The translations under genes were made by a program, and so were the position numbers. 64,000 nt of DNA from an actinobacterium SCGC AAA015-D07 (lineage in GTDB: Bacteria; Actinomycetota; Acidimicrobiia; Actinomarinales; Actinomarinaceae), in NCBI GenBank assembly GCA_000384495.1, contig ARQR01000001.1, positions 54,551 through 118,550 of the forward strand, read 5' to 3'. Positions 1 through 8,807 of the stretch are shown here, piece after piece. How positions within the stretch are numbered: position 1 is the stretch's first letter; the number at the start of each line of letters is the position of its first letter. The notes beneath the pieces are model-generated. The model worked only from the letters and a program-made list of their open reading frames with translations, ran no database searches and was not told the origin of the DNA.

Positions 1-576
1 GATATTTGTGTAAATAATGCAAGTGCCATTCATCTAACTGATACAGTAAATACTCCAATGAAAAGATATGACTTAATGCATGGAATTAATGTAAGAGGGA
101 CGTTCTTGTTAAGTCAAAAAACAATTCCTCATTTAAAAAATGGAAAAAACCCACACATCCTTACACTTTCCCCGCCTTTGAACTTTGATAGAAAATGGTT
201 TGGAATGACATTAGCTTACACAACTGCAAAATACGGTATGACATTAATAGCTCATGGATTAGCAGAAGAACTTGGTAAATTTGGAATCGCATCAAATTGT
301 CTATGGCCAAGAACTTCATTAGATACAGCTGCTGTAAGGAATGTAATTGGGGCAGAACTTGTTAAAGGATCAAGAAAACCTTCTATATATGCTGATGCTG
401 CATACGCCGTCTTAAAGAGAGATTCATCATCATGCACCGGAAACTTCTTTTTAGACCAAGATGTTCTTGAAGAAGAAGGTATCACAGATTTTGATCAATA
501 TGCAGTAGATCCAGACGCAACTTTAGTTTCAGATTTTTTTGTTGATGATAATCCTGAAGACTGGCTACAAGCTTAA
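1..576 (+). CDS. HSDL2-like short-chain dehydrogenase (5' end outside window)
   Basis: This is an NAD(P)-dependent short-chain dehydrogenase/reductase whose N-terminus lies upstream of the window; the reading frame is open from base 1. The visible part starts at the NNAS version of the SDR NNAG motif, then has the catalytic YTTAK (YxxxK) and a C-terminal SDR segment ending in TGNFFLDQDVLEEEGI. The order and wording of these motifs match the hydroxysteroid-dehydrogenase-like 2 (HSDL2) group, thought to act in lipid or fatty-acyl metabolism. The nucleotide-binding TGxxxGIG motif must be upstream. Substrate is unknown. An internal ATG at 58 is not the real start, because conserved SDR sequence precedes it. 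Confidence 0.85.
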   Translation, partial: DICVNNASAIHLTDTVNTPMKRYDLMHGINVRGTFLLSQKTIPHLKNGKNPHILTLSPPLNFDRKWFGMTLAYTTAKYGMTLIAHGLAEELGKFGIASNCLWPRTSLDTAAVRNVIGAELVKGSRKPSIYADAAYAVLKRDSSSCTGNFFLDQDVLEEEGITDFDQYAVDPDATLVSDFFVDDNPEDWLQA

Positions 577-656
577 TCACAACAAAAGTCTATTAATTCT
601 TTCATCCATTAAATTCAGTGAGTGAAAAAATTGTTTGTTTTCAATAATCTAAAACC

Positions 657-691
657 TAGACAAATTAGCGTTTTTAGTGGTAATTTGTCTA
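657..691. terminator. 11-bp inverted repeat between convergent genes
   Basis: The arms TAGACAAATTA (657-667) and TAATTTGTCTA (681-691) are perfect complements around a 13-nt loop; an outer AACC/GGTT pair (653-656 with 704-707) can extend the stem into the stop codon of the minus-strand gene. It lies between two convergent genes, so a bidirectional terminator is the simplest reading. There is no clear T-run, so intrinsic termination is uncertain. Confidence 0.4.
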
Positions 692-705
692 AAGTAATTC
701 TTAGG

Positions 706-1071
706 TTAAAGTGAAATGACCTGATCAGGCATATTACCTGATAATGCACTATAGAGATCTGGGAAACAACCAACTGCTACTCCATCAACTGTACCTTCAG
801 GTGAATAACCACCATCGCTGTTTTCAGAAGCTAGACCTCTTTGATTTGCACATTGGTCACACATCATTAAGAGCATGCCTTTTTCTGCAGCGATTTTTGC
901 AAGTCTTTCACCTTTAGGGTTTCCTTTTTGAAGAAGCATTGTATTATCATCAAAAAAGAAAATTCCTACGACATCAACACCGTGACTATCACTTTCAAGT
1001 TGAGGAAGTATCATTTCTCCAACTTTATAATTTGCAGCGTTAGGTGTATTTAAAACGTAGGCTACTTTCAT
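706..1071 (-). CDS. DsrE-like small sulfur-relay family protein
   Basis: A 121-residue protein with the DsrE/F-like alpha-beta start (KVAYVLNTPNAANYKVGEM) and a CDQCANQRG motif near residue 70, where DsrE-type proteins carry their reactive cysteines. DsrE relatives bind or transfer sulfane sulfur between proteins. A Shine-Dalgarno-like GAAAGG precedes the ATG. It stands alone, convergent with the SDR gene and upstream of an unrelated ferritin-like gene, so context does not reveal a partner. A role in sulfur or selenium handling is possible but unproven; no sulfur oxidation genes are seen nearby. Confidence 0.6.
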   Translation of the reverse strand: MKVAYVLNTPNAANYKVGEMILPQLESDSHGVDVVGIFFFDDNTMLLQKGNPKGERLAKIAAEKGMLLMMCDQCANQRGLASENSDGGYSPEGTVDGVAVGCFPDLYSALSGNMPDQVISL

Positions 1072-1120
1072 TTGTACCTTTCTAATTTATTTTCCTAATA
1101 CAGAGTATTCAGATATTGGA

Positions 1121-1528
1121 TTAACTCAAACTTAAAAGATAAAGAGTTCGGCTATTAACTTCTGATATTTCTTCAAGAATATTTTCAATATCATCAAACT
1201 GGTTTGTCTCATTTAATTCAGATACAAATCCTGAAATTGTAGTTACCTGTTCTTTAAACTCAACGATTTTATTTTTAGTTTCTTCTTTTGAAAAATAGTT
1301 TTCAATTGAATAAGGACCTTCACTAAATCTTAGTCTGGTATTTTGATTTCCCTGCCATGACTCGACAAGCTTATCGTTTAACTGAGTAAGAGTTTCATAG
1401 TATTCGCCCAATGCTTCATGTTCTGAATAAGACTGAGTTTGCCAATGATAAACTTGGATATTGTTTAAAAAACTCATTGTGTTTGATACAAATTCGTCAA
1501 TCTTTGCATTTAATGTTTTTACATTCAT
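1121..1528 (-). CDS. DUF5856/Dps-like small helical protein
   Basis: A 135-residue, all-helical protein. The motif VYHWQTQSYSEHEALGEYYE near residue 27 resembles the ferritin-like/Dps-like DUF5856 group, where conserved His and Glu residues sit on the first two helices. Family function is not established; members are often viral or from small genomes. The ATG at 1,528 faces the divergent sugar kinase start at 1,590 with only 61 bases between. Iron binding is a guess from the fold resemblance. Confidence 0.45.
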   Translation of the reverse strand: MNVKTLNAKIDEFVSNTMSFLNNIQVYHWQTQSYSEHEALGEYYETLTQLNDKLVESWQGNQNTRLRFSEGPYSIENYFSKEETKNKIVEFKEQVTTISGFVSELNETNQFDDIENILEEISEVNSRTLYLLSLS

Positions 1529-1576
1529 ATTTAATATTTAAACAAAATTCGGCTTATATGATAAATTTTTAAAGCA

Positions 1577-1582
1577 TAGAAT
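1577..1582 (+). promoter_or_regulatory. -10 hexamer TAGAAT, leaderless promoter of the sugar kinase
   Basis: TAGAAT ends 7 nt before the ATG at 1,590, so transcription would start at or next to the A of the start codon. No Shine-Dalgarno is present. Confidence 0.55.
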
Positions 1583-1589
1583 AGTAACT

Positions 1590-2435
1590 ATGTCTTTTAA
1601 GAATATATTGAGTTTTGGCACTCTGAATCCTGATTTTATATATTTCATCGATGAACTCCCGAATTTAGGTGGAGACATAAGGAGTAATAAATACCTAATC
1701 AGAGCAGGAGGTACAGCAACTAATTGTGCTGAAAATATAGCCAACTGGGGTCTTAATGTTGGGGTCGCAGGAAATAGTATAGGAAGTGATGAATTTGGTA
1801 AATATATGATCAAACATTTTGAAAATTCAAACATAAACTACGAAAATATAATTTTTGAAAATCACGATACCCCAACTTGTTCGATTTATGTAGATAAAAA
1901 TGGTGAAAGGACAATAATTTCCTCGGGTTATAACTTTTGTAAGTGGAATAATTTAAAAGAAGTTAAAAACTTTGACTCATTGATAGTAGATAGGTATTCT
2001 ATTCCGTTTATAAAACAAGATTTAGAAAGTATAAGCCATGATGTGTTTATTACACAGGCAGGCTATCAAGAAGAAATTACTTACAGAATTAATTTTTTAG
2101 TTGTAAGTAAAGATGAAATTGATGTGATTGAAGCAAACAGATTAATAAATGAAGAATACGTTGATTGGATTCTTTTAACATCATCAAATCTTCCTGCAAG
2201 GTTGATTAGTAAAGATGGGGTTTTAGAAATTACACCGCCAGATTTCAAAACTATAAATTCAACTGGGGCTGGAGATGCAACAGCTGCATACATTGGTGCA
2301 TTTGGTGTAGAAAACTTAATTGAGAATGTTAAAGGTGCGTGTGCATCTGGAGCAATTGTTGCTGGAACTAATGAACTTCCCACTATGGAGAAAATAAAGG
2401 AAGTCTCAGAATTAATTGAAATAAAACCGCGCTGA
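1590..2435 (+). CDS. PfkB-family sugar/nucleoside kinase
   Basis: A 281-residue ribokinase/PfkB-type kinase that would phosphorylate a sugar or nucleoside with ATP. The N-terminal substrate-binding glycines (GGDIRS, AGGTATNCAENIA) and the C-terminal signature NSTGAGDATAA with the catalytic Asp are present. The exact substrate cannot be read from sequence. It is slightly short for the family (usually 300-330). It ends in TGA, one of many cases showing that TGA is an ordinary stop codon in this genome. Confidence 0.82.
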   Translation: MSFKNILSFGTLNPDFIYFIDELPNLGGDIRSNKYLIRAGGTATNCAENIANWGLNVGVAGNSIGSDEFGKYMIKHFENSNINYENIIFENHDTPTCSIYVDKNGERTIISSGYNFCKWNNLKEVKNFDSLIVDRYSIPFIKQDLESISHDVFITQAGYQEEITYRINFLVVSKDEIDVIEANRLINEEYVDWILLTSSNLPARLISKDGVLEITPPDFKTINSTGAGDATAAYIGAFGVENLIENVKGACASGAIVAGTNELPTMEKIKEVSELIEIKPR

Positions 2436-2463
2436 GAATTTTATAATTTTGTTACTTTACGTT

Positions 2464-2469
2464 TAAAAT
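2464..2469 (+). promoter_or_regulatory. -10 hexamer TAAAAT, leaderless promoter of acyl-CoA dehydrogenase
   Basis: TAAAAT ends 5 nt before the ATG at 2,475 and there is no Shine-Dalgarno, consistent with a leaderless transcript. Confidence 0.45.
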
Positions 2470-2474
2470 AGAAT

Positions 2475-4265
2475 ATGGCTGTCGCATACAAGGCCCCAAT
2501 TAAAGATATAGTGTTTGGATACGAAGTAGTAGACACCTATGACGTTATTGGTAAAATACCAGCATTTAGTGACTTCACTGAAGATATTGTCATTCCAACT
2601 ATGGAAGAATGCGCAAAATTTGCAGAAGAAGTTTTGGCACCAATAAATGCAATTGGTGACCAACAAGGGGCGACTATTGATAACGGAAAAGTATCGATGC
2701 CACCTGAATTTGTCGAAGCTTATAAAAGATTTGCCGAAGCTGGGTGGGCTTCAATTTCGTTACCATCAGAAATTGGCGGAGGAGGAATGCCAATTGCACT
2801 CTCCGGAGGAACTCTTGAAATTTTAAGTAGTGCAAATCTCGCTTTTGGACTAGCACCAGGTTTAAGTGCCGGAGCAATTTCAGCAATTAATTTTCATGGA
2901 AGTGAAGAACAAAAAGAAAAGTTTTTACCTAAATTAGTTTCAGGTGAGTGGACAGGGACTATGAACCTTAGTGAGCCACAATCAGGATCTGATCTTGGAA
3001 CAATCACTACAAAAGCAGAGCCTCAAGATGATGGAACTTATAAAATAACTGGAACAAAAGTTTGGATTACTTTTGGAGAACATGATATGACTGACAACAT
3101 CATTCATTTAGTACTTGCAAAAGTACCTGGTTCACCTGAAGGAACAAAAGGTATTTCTATGTTTATAGTTCCAAAAATGATGGTCAATGAAGATGGCTCT
3201 TCTGGAGAAAGCAACAATGTCACATGTATCTCTATCGAGGAAAAATTAGGTATTCACGCAAGTCCAACATGTGTTATGGAATATAACGAGTCAGTTGGCT
3301 ATTTAGTTGGAGAAGAAAACAGAGGCCTTAACTACATGTTCACAATGATGAATGAGGCGAGAGTATGGGTAGGTGGACAAGGTCTTGCTTGCGCATCAGG
3401 ATCTCTTCAGGGTGCTGCCCAATATGCTAGGGATAGAGTCCAAGGTCGCCCTGTTGGAATGTCAAAAGAGGATGCTAAAAATTCAACAATTATTGATCAT
3501 GCGGATGTTAGAAGAATGCTTATGACAATTAAATCATACGTTGATGCAATGAGATATATGATGTATGACAATCAATTAATGCTGGATGTAGAATACTTTG
3601 CAGAAGATGACGAAATGAAGGCTTTTGGTGAGGAAAGATGTGGAATCTTGACTCCAATTACTAAAGCATGGATATCAGATTTAGGAGTTGAGCTTTCTTC
3701 TATGGCTATACAAGTTTATGGTGGAATGGGTTATGTCGAAGAGACTGGAGTAGCTCAATATCTGAGGGATTCAAGAATTGCACCAATTTATGAAGGAACA
3801 AATGGAATTCAAGCCTTAGATTTAATGTTTAGAAAACTCCCATTAGACAATGGTCAAGCAATGCAAAGATTATTGGGTGATGTAAATGAACTTATCGAGG
3901 AAATGAAGAAAGATGATGAAGTAATTGTATCTATGGCAGAAAAGCTTGAAAAAGAAGTCTCTACATTATCCGAGGTTACATTATGGCTTGGTGGAAGAAT
4001 GTTAGAAGGAGAACTTGTTGATGCAAGTGCTGCTGCTACACCTTATTTGAAAATGTTTGGACAAGTTCTTGGTGGATACTATATGGGTAAAGCTGCTATT
4101 TTGGCAAACAAAAAATTTAAAGAAACTAATGATGAGTTTTATACCGATAAATTAACCCTTTCAAAATTTTACATGGAACAACTGCTTCCATTGACATCTG
4201 GTTATGCTTCAGCTGTTACAGCAGGTAAAGATGATCTTTATGCCATGAAGGCTGATAATTTCTAA
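2475..4265 (+). CDS. Acyl-CoA dehydrogenase, 600-residue DmdC-like type
   Basis: This FAD enzyme oxidises an acyl-CoA to the 2-enoyl-CoA. At 596 residues it belongs to the long subfamily with an extra C-terminal domain, which includes 3-methylmercaptopropionyl-CoA dehydrogenase (DmdC) of marine DMSP demethylation. Visible landmarks are the N-terminal YKAPIKDI typical of that group, NLSEPQSGSDLG and KVWITFGEHD in the flavin/substrate region, and YGGMGYVEETG with APIYEGTNGIQ at the catalytic Glu region. DMSP as substrate is plausible for marine plankton but no other dmd gene lies in the window, so a general medium-chain role is equally possible. Confidence 0.85.
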   Translation: MAVAYKAPIKDIVFGYEVVDTYDVIGKIPAFSDFTEDIVIPTMEECAKFAEEVLAPINAIGDQQGATIDNGKVSMPPEFVEAYKRFAEAGWASISLPSEIGGGGMPIALSGGTLEILSSANLAFGLAPGLSAGAISAINFHGSEEQKEKFLPKLVSGEWTGTMNLSEPQSGSDLGTITTKAEPQDDGTYKITGTKVWITFGEHDMTDNIIHLVLAKVPGSPEGTKGISMFIVPKMMVNEDGSSGESNNVTCISIEEKLGIHASPTCVMEYNESVGYLVGEENRGLNYMFTMMNEARVWVGGQGLACASGSLQGAAQYARDRVQGRPVGMSKEDAKNSTIIDHADVRRMLMTIKSYVDAMRYMMYDNQLMLDVEYFAEDDEMKAFGEERCGILTPITKAWISDLGVELSSMAIQVYGGMGYVEETGVAQYLRDSRIAPIYEGTNGIQALDLMFRKLPLDNGQAMQRLLGDVNELIEEMKKDDEVIVSMAEKLEKEVSTLSEVTLWLGGRMLEGELVDASAAATPYLKMFGQVLGGYYMGKAAILANKKFKETNDEFYTDKLTLSKFYMEQLLPLTSGYASAVTAGKDDLYAMKADNF

Positions 4266-4659
4266 TTGATTGAATCTTTAAAGAATAAAAGTAACTCTAT
4301 TGCTCTGATTGGATCATCAAATGATCCCAGAAAATATGGAAATAAAATTTTATTAGATTTAACAAAAAAAGGGATACACTGTTTATCCAGTTAACAAGAA
4401 AGAAAAAGAAATTGAAGGACTTAAAGCATATAAAAATATAGAAATGCTTGAAGAAATCCCCACAATAATCAATTTCGTTATACCTCCAGATGAAGGATTA
4501 GTTGTTACAAGGGATTTGGTTGAGAAAGGGTATGACAATTTTTGGTACCAACCAGGTGCAGAAAGTGATGAAATCTCAGAATTCTTAAAAATTAACAAAA
4601 AAAATTACATAGATGACAAATGCATTATGGTTGTAACAAGATTATCTTCTAATTATTAA
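4266..4659 (+). pseudogene. CoA-binding (YccU-like) protein, broken by a 1-base frameshift
   Basis: Translation from the TTG at 4,266, directly after the dehydrogenase stop, gives an N-terminal CoA-binding Rossmann start (IALIGSSNDPRKYGNKI) that stops soon after an A7-G3 run at 4,364-4,373. One frame over, the same family continues without interruption (YTVYPVNKKEKEIEGLKAY, then VIPPDEG and WYQPGAES) to the TAA at 4,659. The two halves together make one roughly 130-residue CoA_binding_2 protein. The extra base in the A run may be a sequencing error, a true mutation, or corrected by transcriptional slippage. The 3' end shares TTAA with the rmuC stop. Confidence 0.75.
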
Positions 4660-5681
4660 TCTTCAAGTTGTTTATTTACCTGATCAAGTTCTTCAAATGA
4701 TTTTTCAAGTTTATTGACTCTTGTAGTCTTTAAAGATTCAAACGATTGAACAGTTTGGTCTAATCTCTTTGTTACATCATCAAATGAATCAATAAATTTC
4801 CTAATTTCATTTTTTATTTTTTCATGAGTAGCAAGAATATTCTTAGTATCGGTTTGTAAACTAAATAATTTCATTGAATGTCTTATTGTTTCAAGATAGG
4901 CCATTAGTGTTTGTGGGCTTACTAATATAACTTTCCTTGAAAAAGCATATTCAATAACTGGTGTTTTTGAAGAACCAATAACTGAAGTAAGAAGAAAGTG
5001 ATATAAATTCTCAAGTGGAATATACATTAAAACAAAGTCTACGGTATCTTCATCAGGAGCAATGTAGCCCTCTCTCGAAGCAGTATCATCAATTTTTGTT
5101 TTAATTGCTTTATCTAAAAATTCTTTAGTTTTGGCCTTAATAGAGTCTGTTATTTCTCGTCTTGCTATTTCATCTAAAGTTTCATCTTCTAAATCTCTAT
5201 TAAGTTTTGAAATTTCCATATATATCGTAAGCGGGAATTTTGAATCCATATTGATCGATTTGTCATCTGGAAGGTAAAAAGTAAAGTCAGGTTTTGTACC
5301 ACTCTTCATTATTTTTTGAGTTTCGTAATGGATTCCTTCTTTATAATCCATAATTCCTAGAAGATCTTCAACTTGAAACTCAGCCCACTGACCCCTACTT
5401 TGATTATTGTTTAATACTGATATTAAATTTCGAGTTTGTTGATCTACTCCTGATATAGAACTTTTTATTTCACCAGTTTTTTCAAGAAATTCTTTTACAG
5501 TTTGATCTGATTTGTTTAATAATTTATAAATTTGAGATTCTTCATTTTCAATAATTTCACTAACAATTCCTTTAATCAAATATTCGTCCTTATTTTGTTC
5601 TTTAGAATTATCTTTTTTTGTAACAAAATATAAAATTGCGATTAAAAGCACTGAAATTATCCCTAAAAATAAAATTTCCAT
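4656..5681 (-). CDS. rmuC: DNA recombination protein RmuC family
   Basis: A 341-residue RmuC homologue: one N-terminal membrane helix (MEILFLGIISVLLIAILYFV), a coiled-coil stretch, then the RmuC nuclease-like domain (GQWAEFQVEDLLG, KPDFTFYLPDDKSINMDSKFPL) and a coiled-coil tail. RmuC limits recombination between inverted repeats in E. coli; the biochemical activity is unsettled. The ATG at 5,681 is chosen because the membrane helix starts there and a TATTCT hexamer lies 6 nt upstream; the frame is open further upstream but that part overlaps the glycosyltransferase gene. Confidence 0.85.
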   Translation of the reverse strand: MEILFLGIISVLLIAILYFVTKKDNSKEQNKDEYLIKGIVSEIIENEESQIYKLLNKSDQTVKEFLEKTGEIKSSISGVDQQTRNLISVLNNNQSRGQWAEFQVEDLLGIMDYKEGIHYETQKIMKSGTKPDFTFYLPDDKSINMDSKFPLTIYMEISKLNRDLEDETLDEIARREITDSIKAKTKEFLDKAIKTKIDDTASREGYIAPDEDTVDFVLMYIPLENLYHFLLTSVIGSSKTPVIEYAFSRKVILVSPQTLMAYLETIRHSMKLFSLQTDTKNILATHEKIKNEIRKFIDSFDDVTKRLDQTVQSFESLKTTRVNKLEKSFEELDQVNKQLED

Positions 5682-5687
5682 GTTACA

Positions 5688-5693
5688 AGAATA
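5688..5693 (-). promoter_or_regulatory. -10 hexamer TATTCT, leaderless promoter of rmuC
   Basis: On the minus strand TATTCT ends 6 nt before the ATG at 5,681, just past the stop of the upstream glycosyltransferase. It supports this start codon over longer alternatives. Confidence 0.55.
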
Positions 5694-5718
5694 GCAAGTT
5701 GCGTGGACAGTTTTGAAA

Positions 5719-6849
5719 TTAAACCGTATCAAAAAGTTTTTTGAAACTAAATTTAAAATTATCTTCAGAATAATTAGATAAAATAAATCCCTTTGCATTC
5801 TTAGCAACTAAAGATGCCTCATCATAATTATTTTTTATATATTCAATCTTTAAGGAGAGGCTATCTAGATTATTACTTTCAAATACATATCCTGTTTGAC
5901 CATCAATAACAATATCACTCATTCCAGGAGCGTCTGTAACAAGTACTGGGCACATTGCTACTTGTGATTCGAAAATTACCCGTGCAAGCCCCTCTGATAT
6001 TGAGGGTAGAATCATTAAATTTGAAGTTGAATAATAATCTTTAACACTTTCCCTATCAACTGGCCCTATCAATGAAACTTGATTTTGAAGGTCTGATTTA
6101 TCTATTAAGTCTTTGAGCTCTTTAAAATATTTTTCATTAGGAGCGGGTCCAACAATTGATAAGTGATAACTTTTGTCATTGATTCTTTGAATTGCCTCAA
6201 TAATCATATGAGGTTTTTTTCTATCTGTCACACTTCCAATAAATAGAATATTAAATTTGTCTTTAGAAGGTGGCTTAGGTTCAATATTTTGAAAATCCTT
6301 AAAATCAATCCAAGCAGGAAACCTTACAACACTTTTTGAAGAATCTATATCTAAAACTTGTTGTTCAGTCGAAGATGAAACTGCTCTTATAATATTTGAT
6401 TTACCAATAGAGTATTTGGCCATTATGTAAAATAGTTTTTTGTACAACATTGGTAAAACCAAATTTTTCTCTAAACTCAAGGTCTCGATGAAATCACCAT
6501 GAGTTTCAACAACTATTTTTACTTCAGCTCTTCTTACCTTTAAAAATAGAATTGAAAAAAAAGAAGATACTGGATCTTGAAAACATACAATATCTATATT
6601 TTCCTTTTTAATAATTTTGTGGGTGGTAAAGATTGAAATTTGAATAATTCTAAAATAATTTATTAAACGATTTTTTATCTTCTTATTTAAGTAGAAGTTT
6701 CCATACGTCTCGTTTAAAAAAGTTTTACTGTTTGCAAAAGCTAGAACAGAAACATTACAAACTTCACTTAATGTAATGAACTTTTTTTTTAAGTTTTCAG
6801 TTAATGGAAGTTGATATGTAGTGGGTGCAATAAATAGAACATTTTTCAT
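5719..6849 (-). CDS. Glycosyltransferase family 4 (GT-B fold)
   Basis: A 376-residue GT-B glycosyltransferase. The C-terminal nucleotide-sugar half has FNILFIGSVTDRKKPHMIIEAI, then the family 4 acidic signature EGLARVIFESQVA with two Glu residues seven apart, and DAPGMSDIVIDGQTGYVFE. The N-terminal acceptor half is less conserved, so the sugar product is unknown. The gene's ATG overlaps the stop of the downstream hydrolase by four bases in the order hydrolase then transferase, so the two are co-transcribed. It could act on a cell-surface glycan or glycolipid. Confidence 0.82.
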   Translation of the reverse strand: MKNVLFIAPTTYQLPLTENLKKKFITLSEVCNVSVLAFANSKTFLNETYGNFYLNKKIKNRLINYFRIIQISIFTTHKIIKKENIDIVCFQDPVSSFFSILFLKVRRAEVKIVVETHGDFIETLSLEKNLVLPMLYKKLFYIMAKYSIGKSNIIRAVSSSTEQQVLDIDSSKSVVRFPAWIDFKDFQNIEPKPPSKDKFNILFIGSVTDRKKPHMIIEAIQRINDKSYHLSIVGPAPNEKYFKELKDLIDKSDLQNQVSLIGPVDRESVKDYYSTSNLMILPSISEGLARVIFESQVAMCPVLVTDAPGMSDIVIDGQTGYVFESNNLDSLSLKIEYIKNNYDEASLVAKNAKGFILSNYSEDNFKFSFKKLFDTV

Positions 6850-7766
6850 AAATTTAAAAATTTAGTGAGTTCTTCAACAAGTTCTTCATCATGTGTCCAT
6901 GGTATTCCATGAAGTGCATTAGTAAATGTTATTGATGTAATATTTTGCATTTTTGTAGTTACTTCTTGCGATGCTTTTTGAGGTACAAGACTGTCTTTAC
7001 CACCAATTAGCGCCAAGGTTTCAGTTTCAATATCACCTAGCCAGTCTCTTGAATCAAAAGCTACTACGTGTCTTCCACCATCTCCATAGATAAAATCATC
7101 TTTAGAACGATGAAGATTGTTCCACGCCCAATCAGTAAACTCATTTTTTAGAGCACTAGATTTTTTAAGAAAAGAATATTTAGATTGTGGATTTTTGTTG
7201 GGAAAAAGTCTTTCTCTAATCCTTACACCACCAACAAGTAATTTGAAAAGAAAGTTGTCTTTATACCTCTCTCCCTCGATCCAGCTAAATGGTGTAACCA
7301 AAATCATTTTATTTATTCTTTCCGGAATTTTTTTGGATATTGTTAGTGCAACTGCACTTCCCATGGACCAACCTACTACATGGCATTCTGATACATTTAA
7401 TTCATCTAGAATGCTTATTACTATGTCTGCATTCTCATCAACACTCCATCTTTCCCAACTGGCATCCGATCTTCCATGATTTTTAAAATCAATAGTTATA
7501 AATGAACTTATATTTTTAATTTTTGGAAGAACATTAAACCAACTCCCAAGAGAGTCAGTACCCCAACTATGCAGAAAAACAATTGGTATTGTGCCCTCAA
7601 CAATGTTTTCTCTTATAAAATATTCTTTTTCTCTCACAAAGACAGTTCTTCCAGGAATCTTTATAGGATGTAATTGGGTTATTCCTTCTGTTTTACTTTT
7701 TTGAGTCAAAACCAAATTCTTGAATATGGAAGTGAAAGCGAAAACTTTAGCAATTGTTTTTATCAT
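6846..7766 (-). CDS. Alpha/beta-hydrolase
   Basis: A 306-residue alpha/beta-hydrolase. The oxyanion region FLHSWGTDS, the nucleophile elbow GWSMGSA with Ser, DFKNHGRSDAS, the acidic residue in LIGGKDSLVP and the catalytic His near ALHGIPWTHD are all present. A hydrophobic N-terminus (TIAKVFAFTSIF) might anchor it to the membrane. It starts 3 bases after the selD stop and its end overlaps the glycosyltransferase start, so it sits mid-operon. Substrate is unknown. Confidence 0.78.
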   Translation of the reverse strand: MIKTIAKVFAFTSIFKNLVLTQKSKTEGITQLHPIKIPGRTVFVREKEYFIRENIVEGTIPIVFLHSWGTDSLGSWFNVLPKIKNISSFITIDFKNHGRSDASWERWSVDENADIVISILDELNVSECHVVGWSMGSAVALTISKKIPERINKMILVTPFSWIEGERYKDNFLFKLLVGGVRIRERLFPNKNPQSKYSFLKKSSALKNEFTDWAWNNLHRSKDDFIYGDGGRHVVAFDSRDWLGDIETETLALIGGKDSLVPQKASQEVTTKMQNITSITFTNALHGIPWTHDEELVEELTKFLNL

Positions 7767-7769
7767 CTT

Positions 7770-8792
7770 TTAAATAATATTTATCTTTTCATTATATTTA
7801 GAATTAATTTCACCTATTTCCCAAATATTTTTGTTAAGCTCCATATCTTTTTGAAGTTTAATATTTTGGTTCTTAGGTATTGAAATGAGAAAGCCACCAT
7901 TAGTTTGTGCATCACATAGTATTTTTAAAGATTGCTCATCCATATCAGAAATAAGTTTGTCTGATAGGTATTCATAGTTTCTCAAGCTTCCAGAAGGAAA
8001 TATTTCTTTATCCAGATAGTCATAAATATTTTCAATCAAAGGAACAGAATCAAATTTTATTGTTGCTGATAATTTAGAATCATTCAGCATTTCATACAAA
8101 TGCCCCAACAATCCAAAACCAGTTATATCTGTAATTGCATTTGCATTATTATCCAGTGAAAAATTTAAAGATTTTTTATTTAGTTCAGTCATAATGTCGG
8201 TTACAATTTTTATGCTTTCGTCAGAAGCAATTCCTCTTTTAATTGCAGTTGTAATAATTCCAGTTCCTATTGGTTTTGTTAAAAAAAGTCTATCTCCATC
8301 CTTAATTTCATTATTTTTAAATATCTTATCTTTTATAACACCAGTGATTGAGAAACCATATTTTGGTTCTTTGTCATCGATACTGTGACCTCCAATGACA
8401 GTACAATTTGCTTTTTGCATTGTGTCAAGACCACCTTTAATCACCTCAGACAATATATCAAAACTTATTTCACTACGAGGCCAACAAACTAACTGCAAAG
8501 CTGAAATAGGTTCTCCTCCCATTGCATATACATCTGATAGCGCATTTGCCGCTGCTACTCTTCCCCAATCGTAAGGATTATCAAGAATGGGAGTAAAAAA
8601 ATCAACAGTTTGAATTATTTTTTGATCACCAACTTGAATAACTCCTCCATCATCAGGATTATTTAGTCCAACTAATAAATTTGGAGATTCAGTAGCTTTA
8701 TGATTTTTAAATTGCGTCAAAACTTGAGCAAGCTCACCAGGTGAGAGTTTACAAGCTCAACCAGCGCCATGAGAGTATTCAGTTAATCTCAA
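7770..8792 (-). CDS. selD: Selenide, water dikinase SelD, itself a selenoprotein (UGA at codon 12)
   Basis: SelD makes selenophosphate, the Se donor for selenocysteine, from selenide and ATP. The frame must be read through TGA at 8,759-8,757: the start is TTG at 8,792 behind a strong AAAGGAGG, giving MRLTEYSHGAG-U-ACKLSPGEL, which matches the SelD active site with Sec at the usual Cys/Sec position. The full protein is 340 residues. GGHSIDDKEPKYG and DITGFGLLGH are characteristic SelD motifs further on. Conventional gene callers would start at the internal ATG at 8,720 and lose the active site. A hairpin starts 11 nt after the UGA. SelA, SelB and tRNA-Sec are not in the window. Confidence 0.92.
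8725..8759 (-). promoter_or_regulatory. Candidate bacterial SECIS element in selD
   Basis: After the UGA (8,759-8,757) come 11 spacer bases, then the stem CTCAC (8,745-8,741), a three-base loop and GTGAG (8,737-8,733). A lower stem pairs TGAGC (containing the UGA) with GCTCA (8,729-8,725). Bacterial SECIS hairpins recognised by SelB sit directly 3' of the UGA at this distance. The fold is by eye. Confidence 0.65.
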
Positions 8793-8805
8793 TTGAACCT
8801 CCTTT
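8793..8805 (-). promoter_or_regulatory. Strong ribosome-binding site fixing the TTG start of selD
   Basis: AAAGGAGG followed by five bases and TTG. The strong site supports the non-ATG start upstream of the in-frame UGA. Confidence 0.8.
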
Positions 8806-8807
8806 GA

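Noticed and set aside
706..1071. DsrE-like gene as a third selenoprotein
   Set aside because: Its cysteines are encoded by normal codons and no in-frame TGA extends the reading frame.
5682..5807. Upstream extension of rmuC
   Set aside because: It overlaps the glycosyltransferase coding region; the -10 hexamer and membrane helix point to 5,681.
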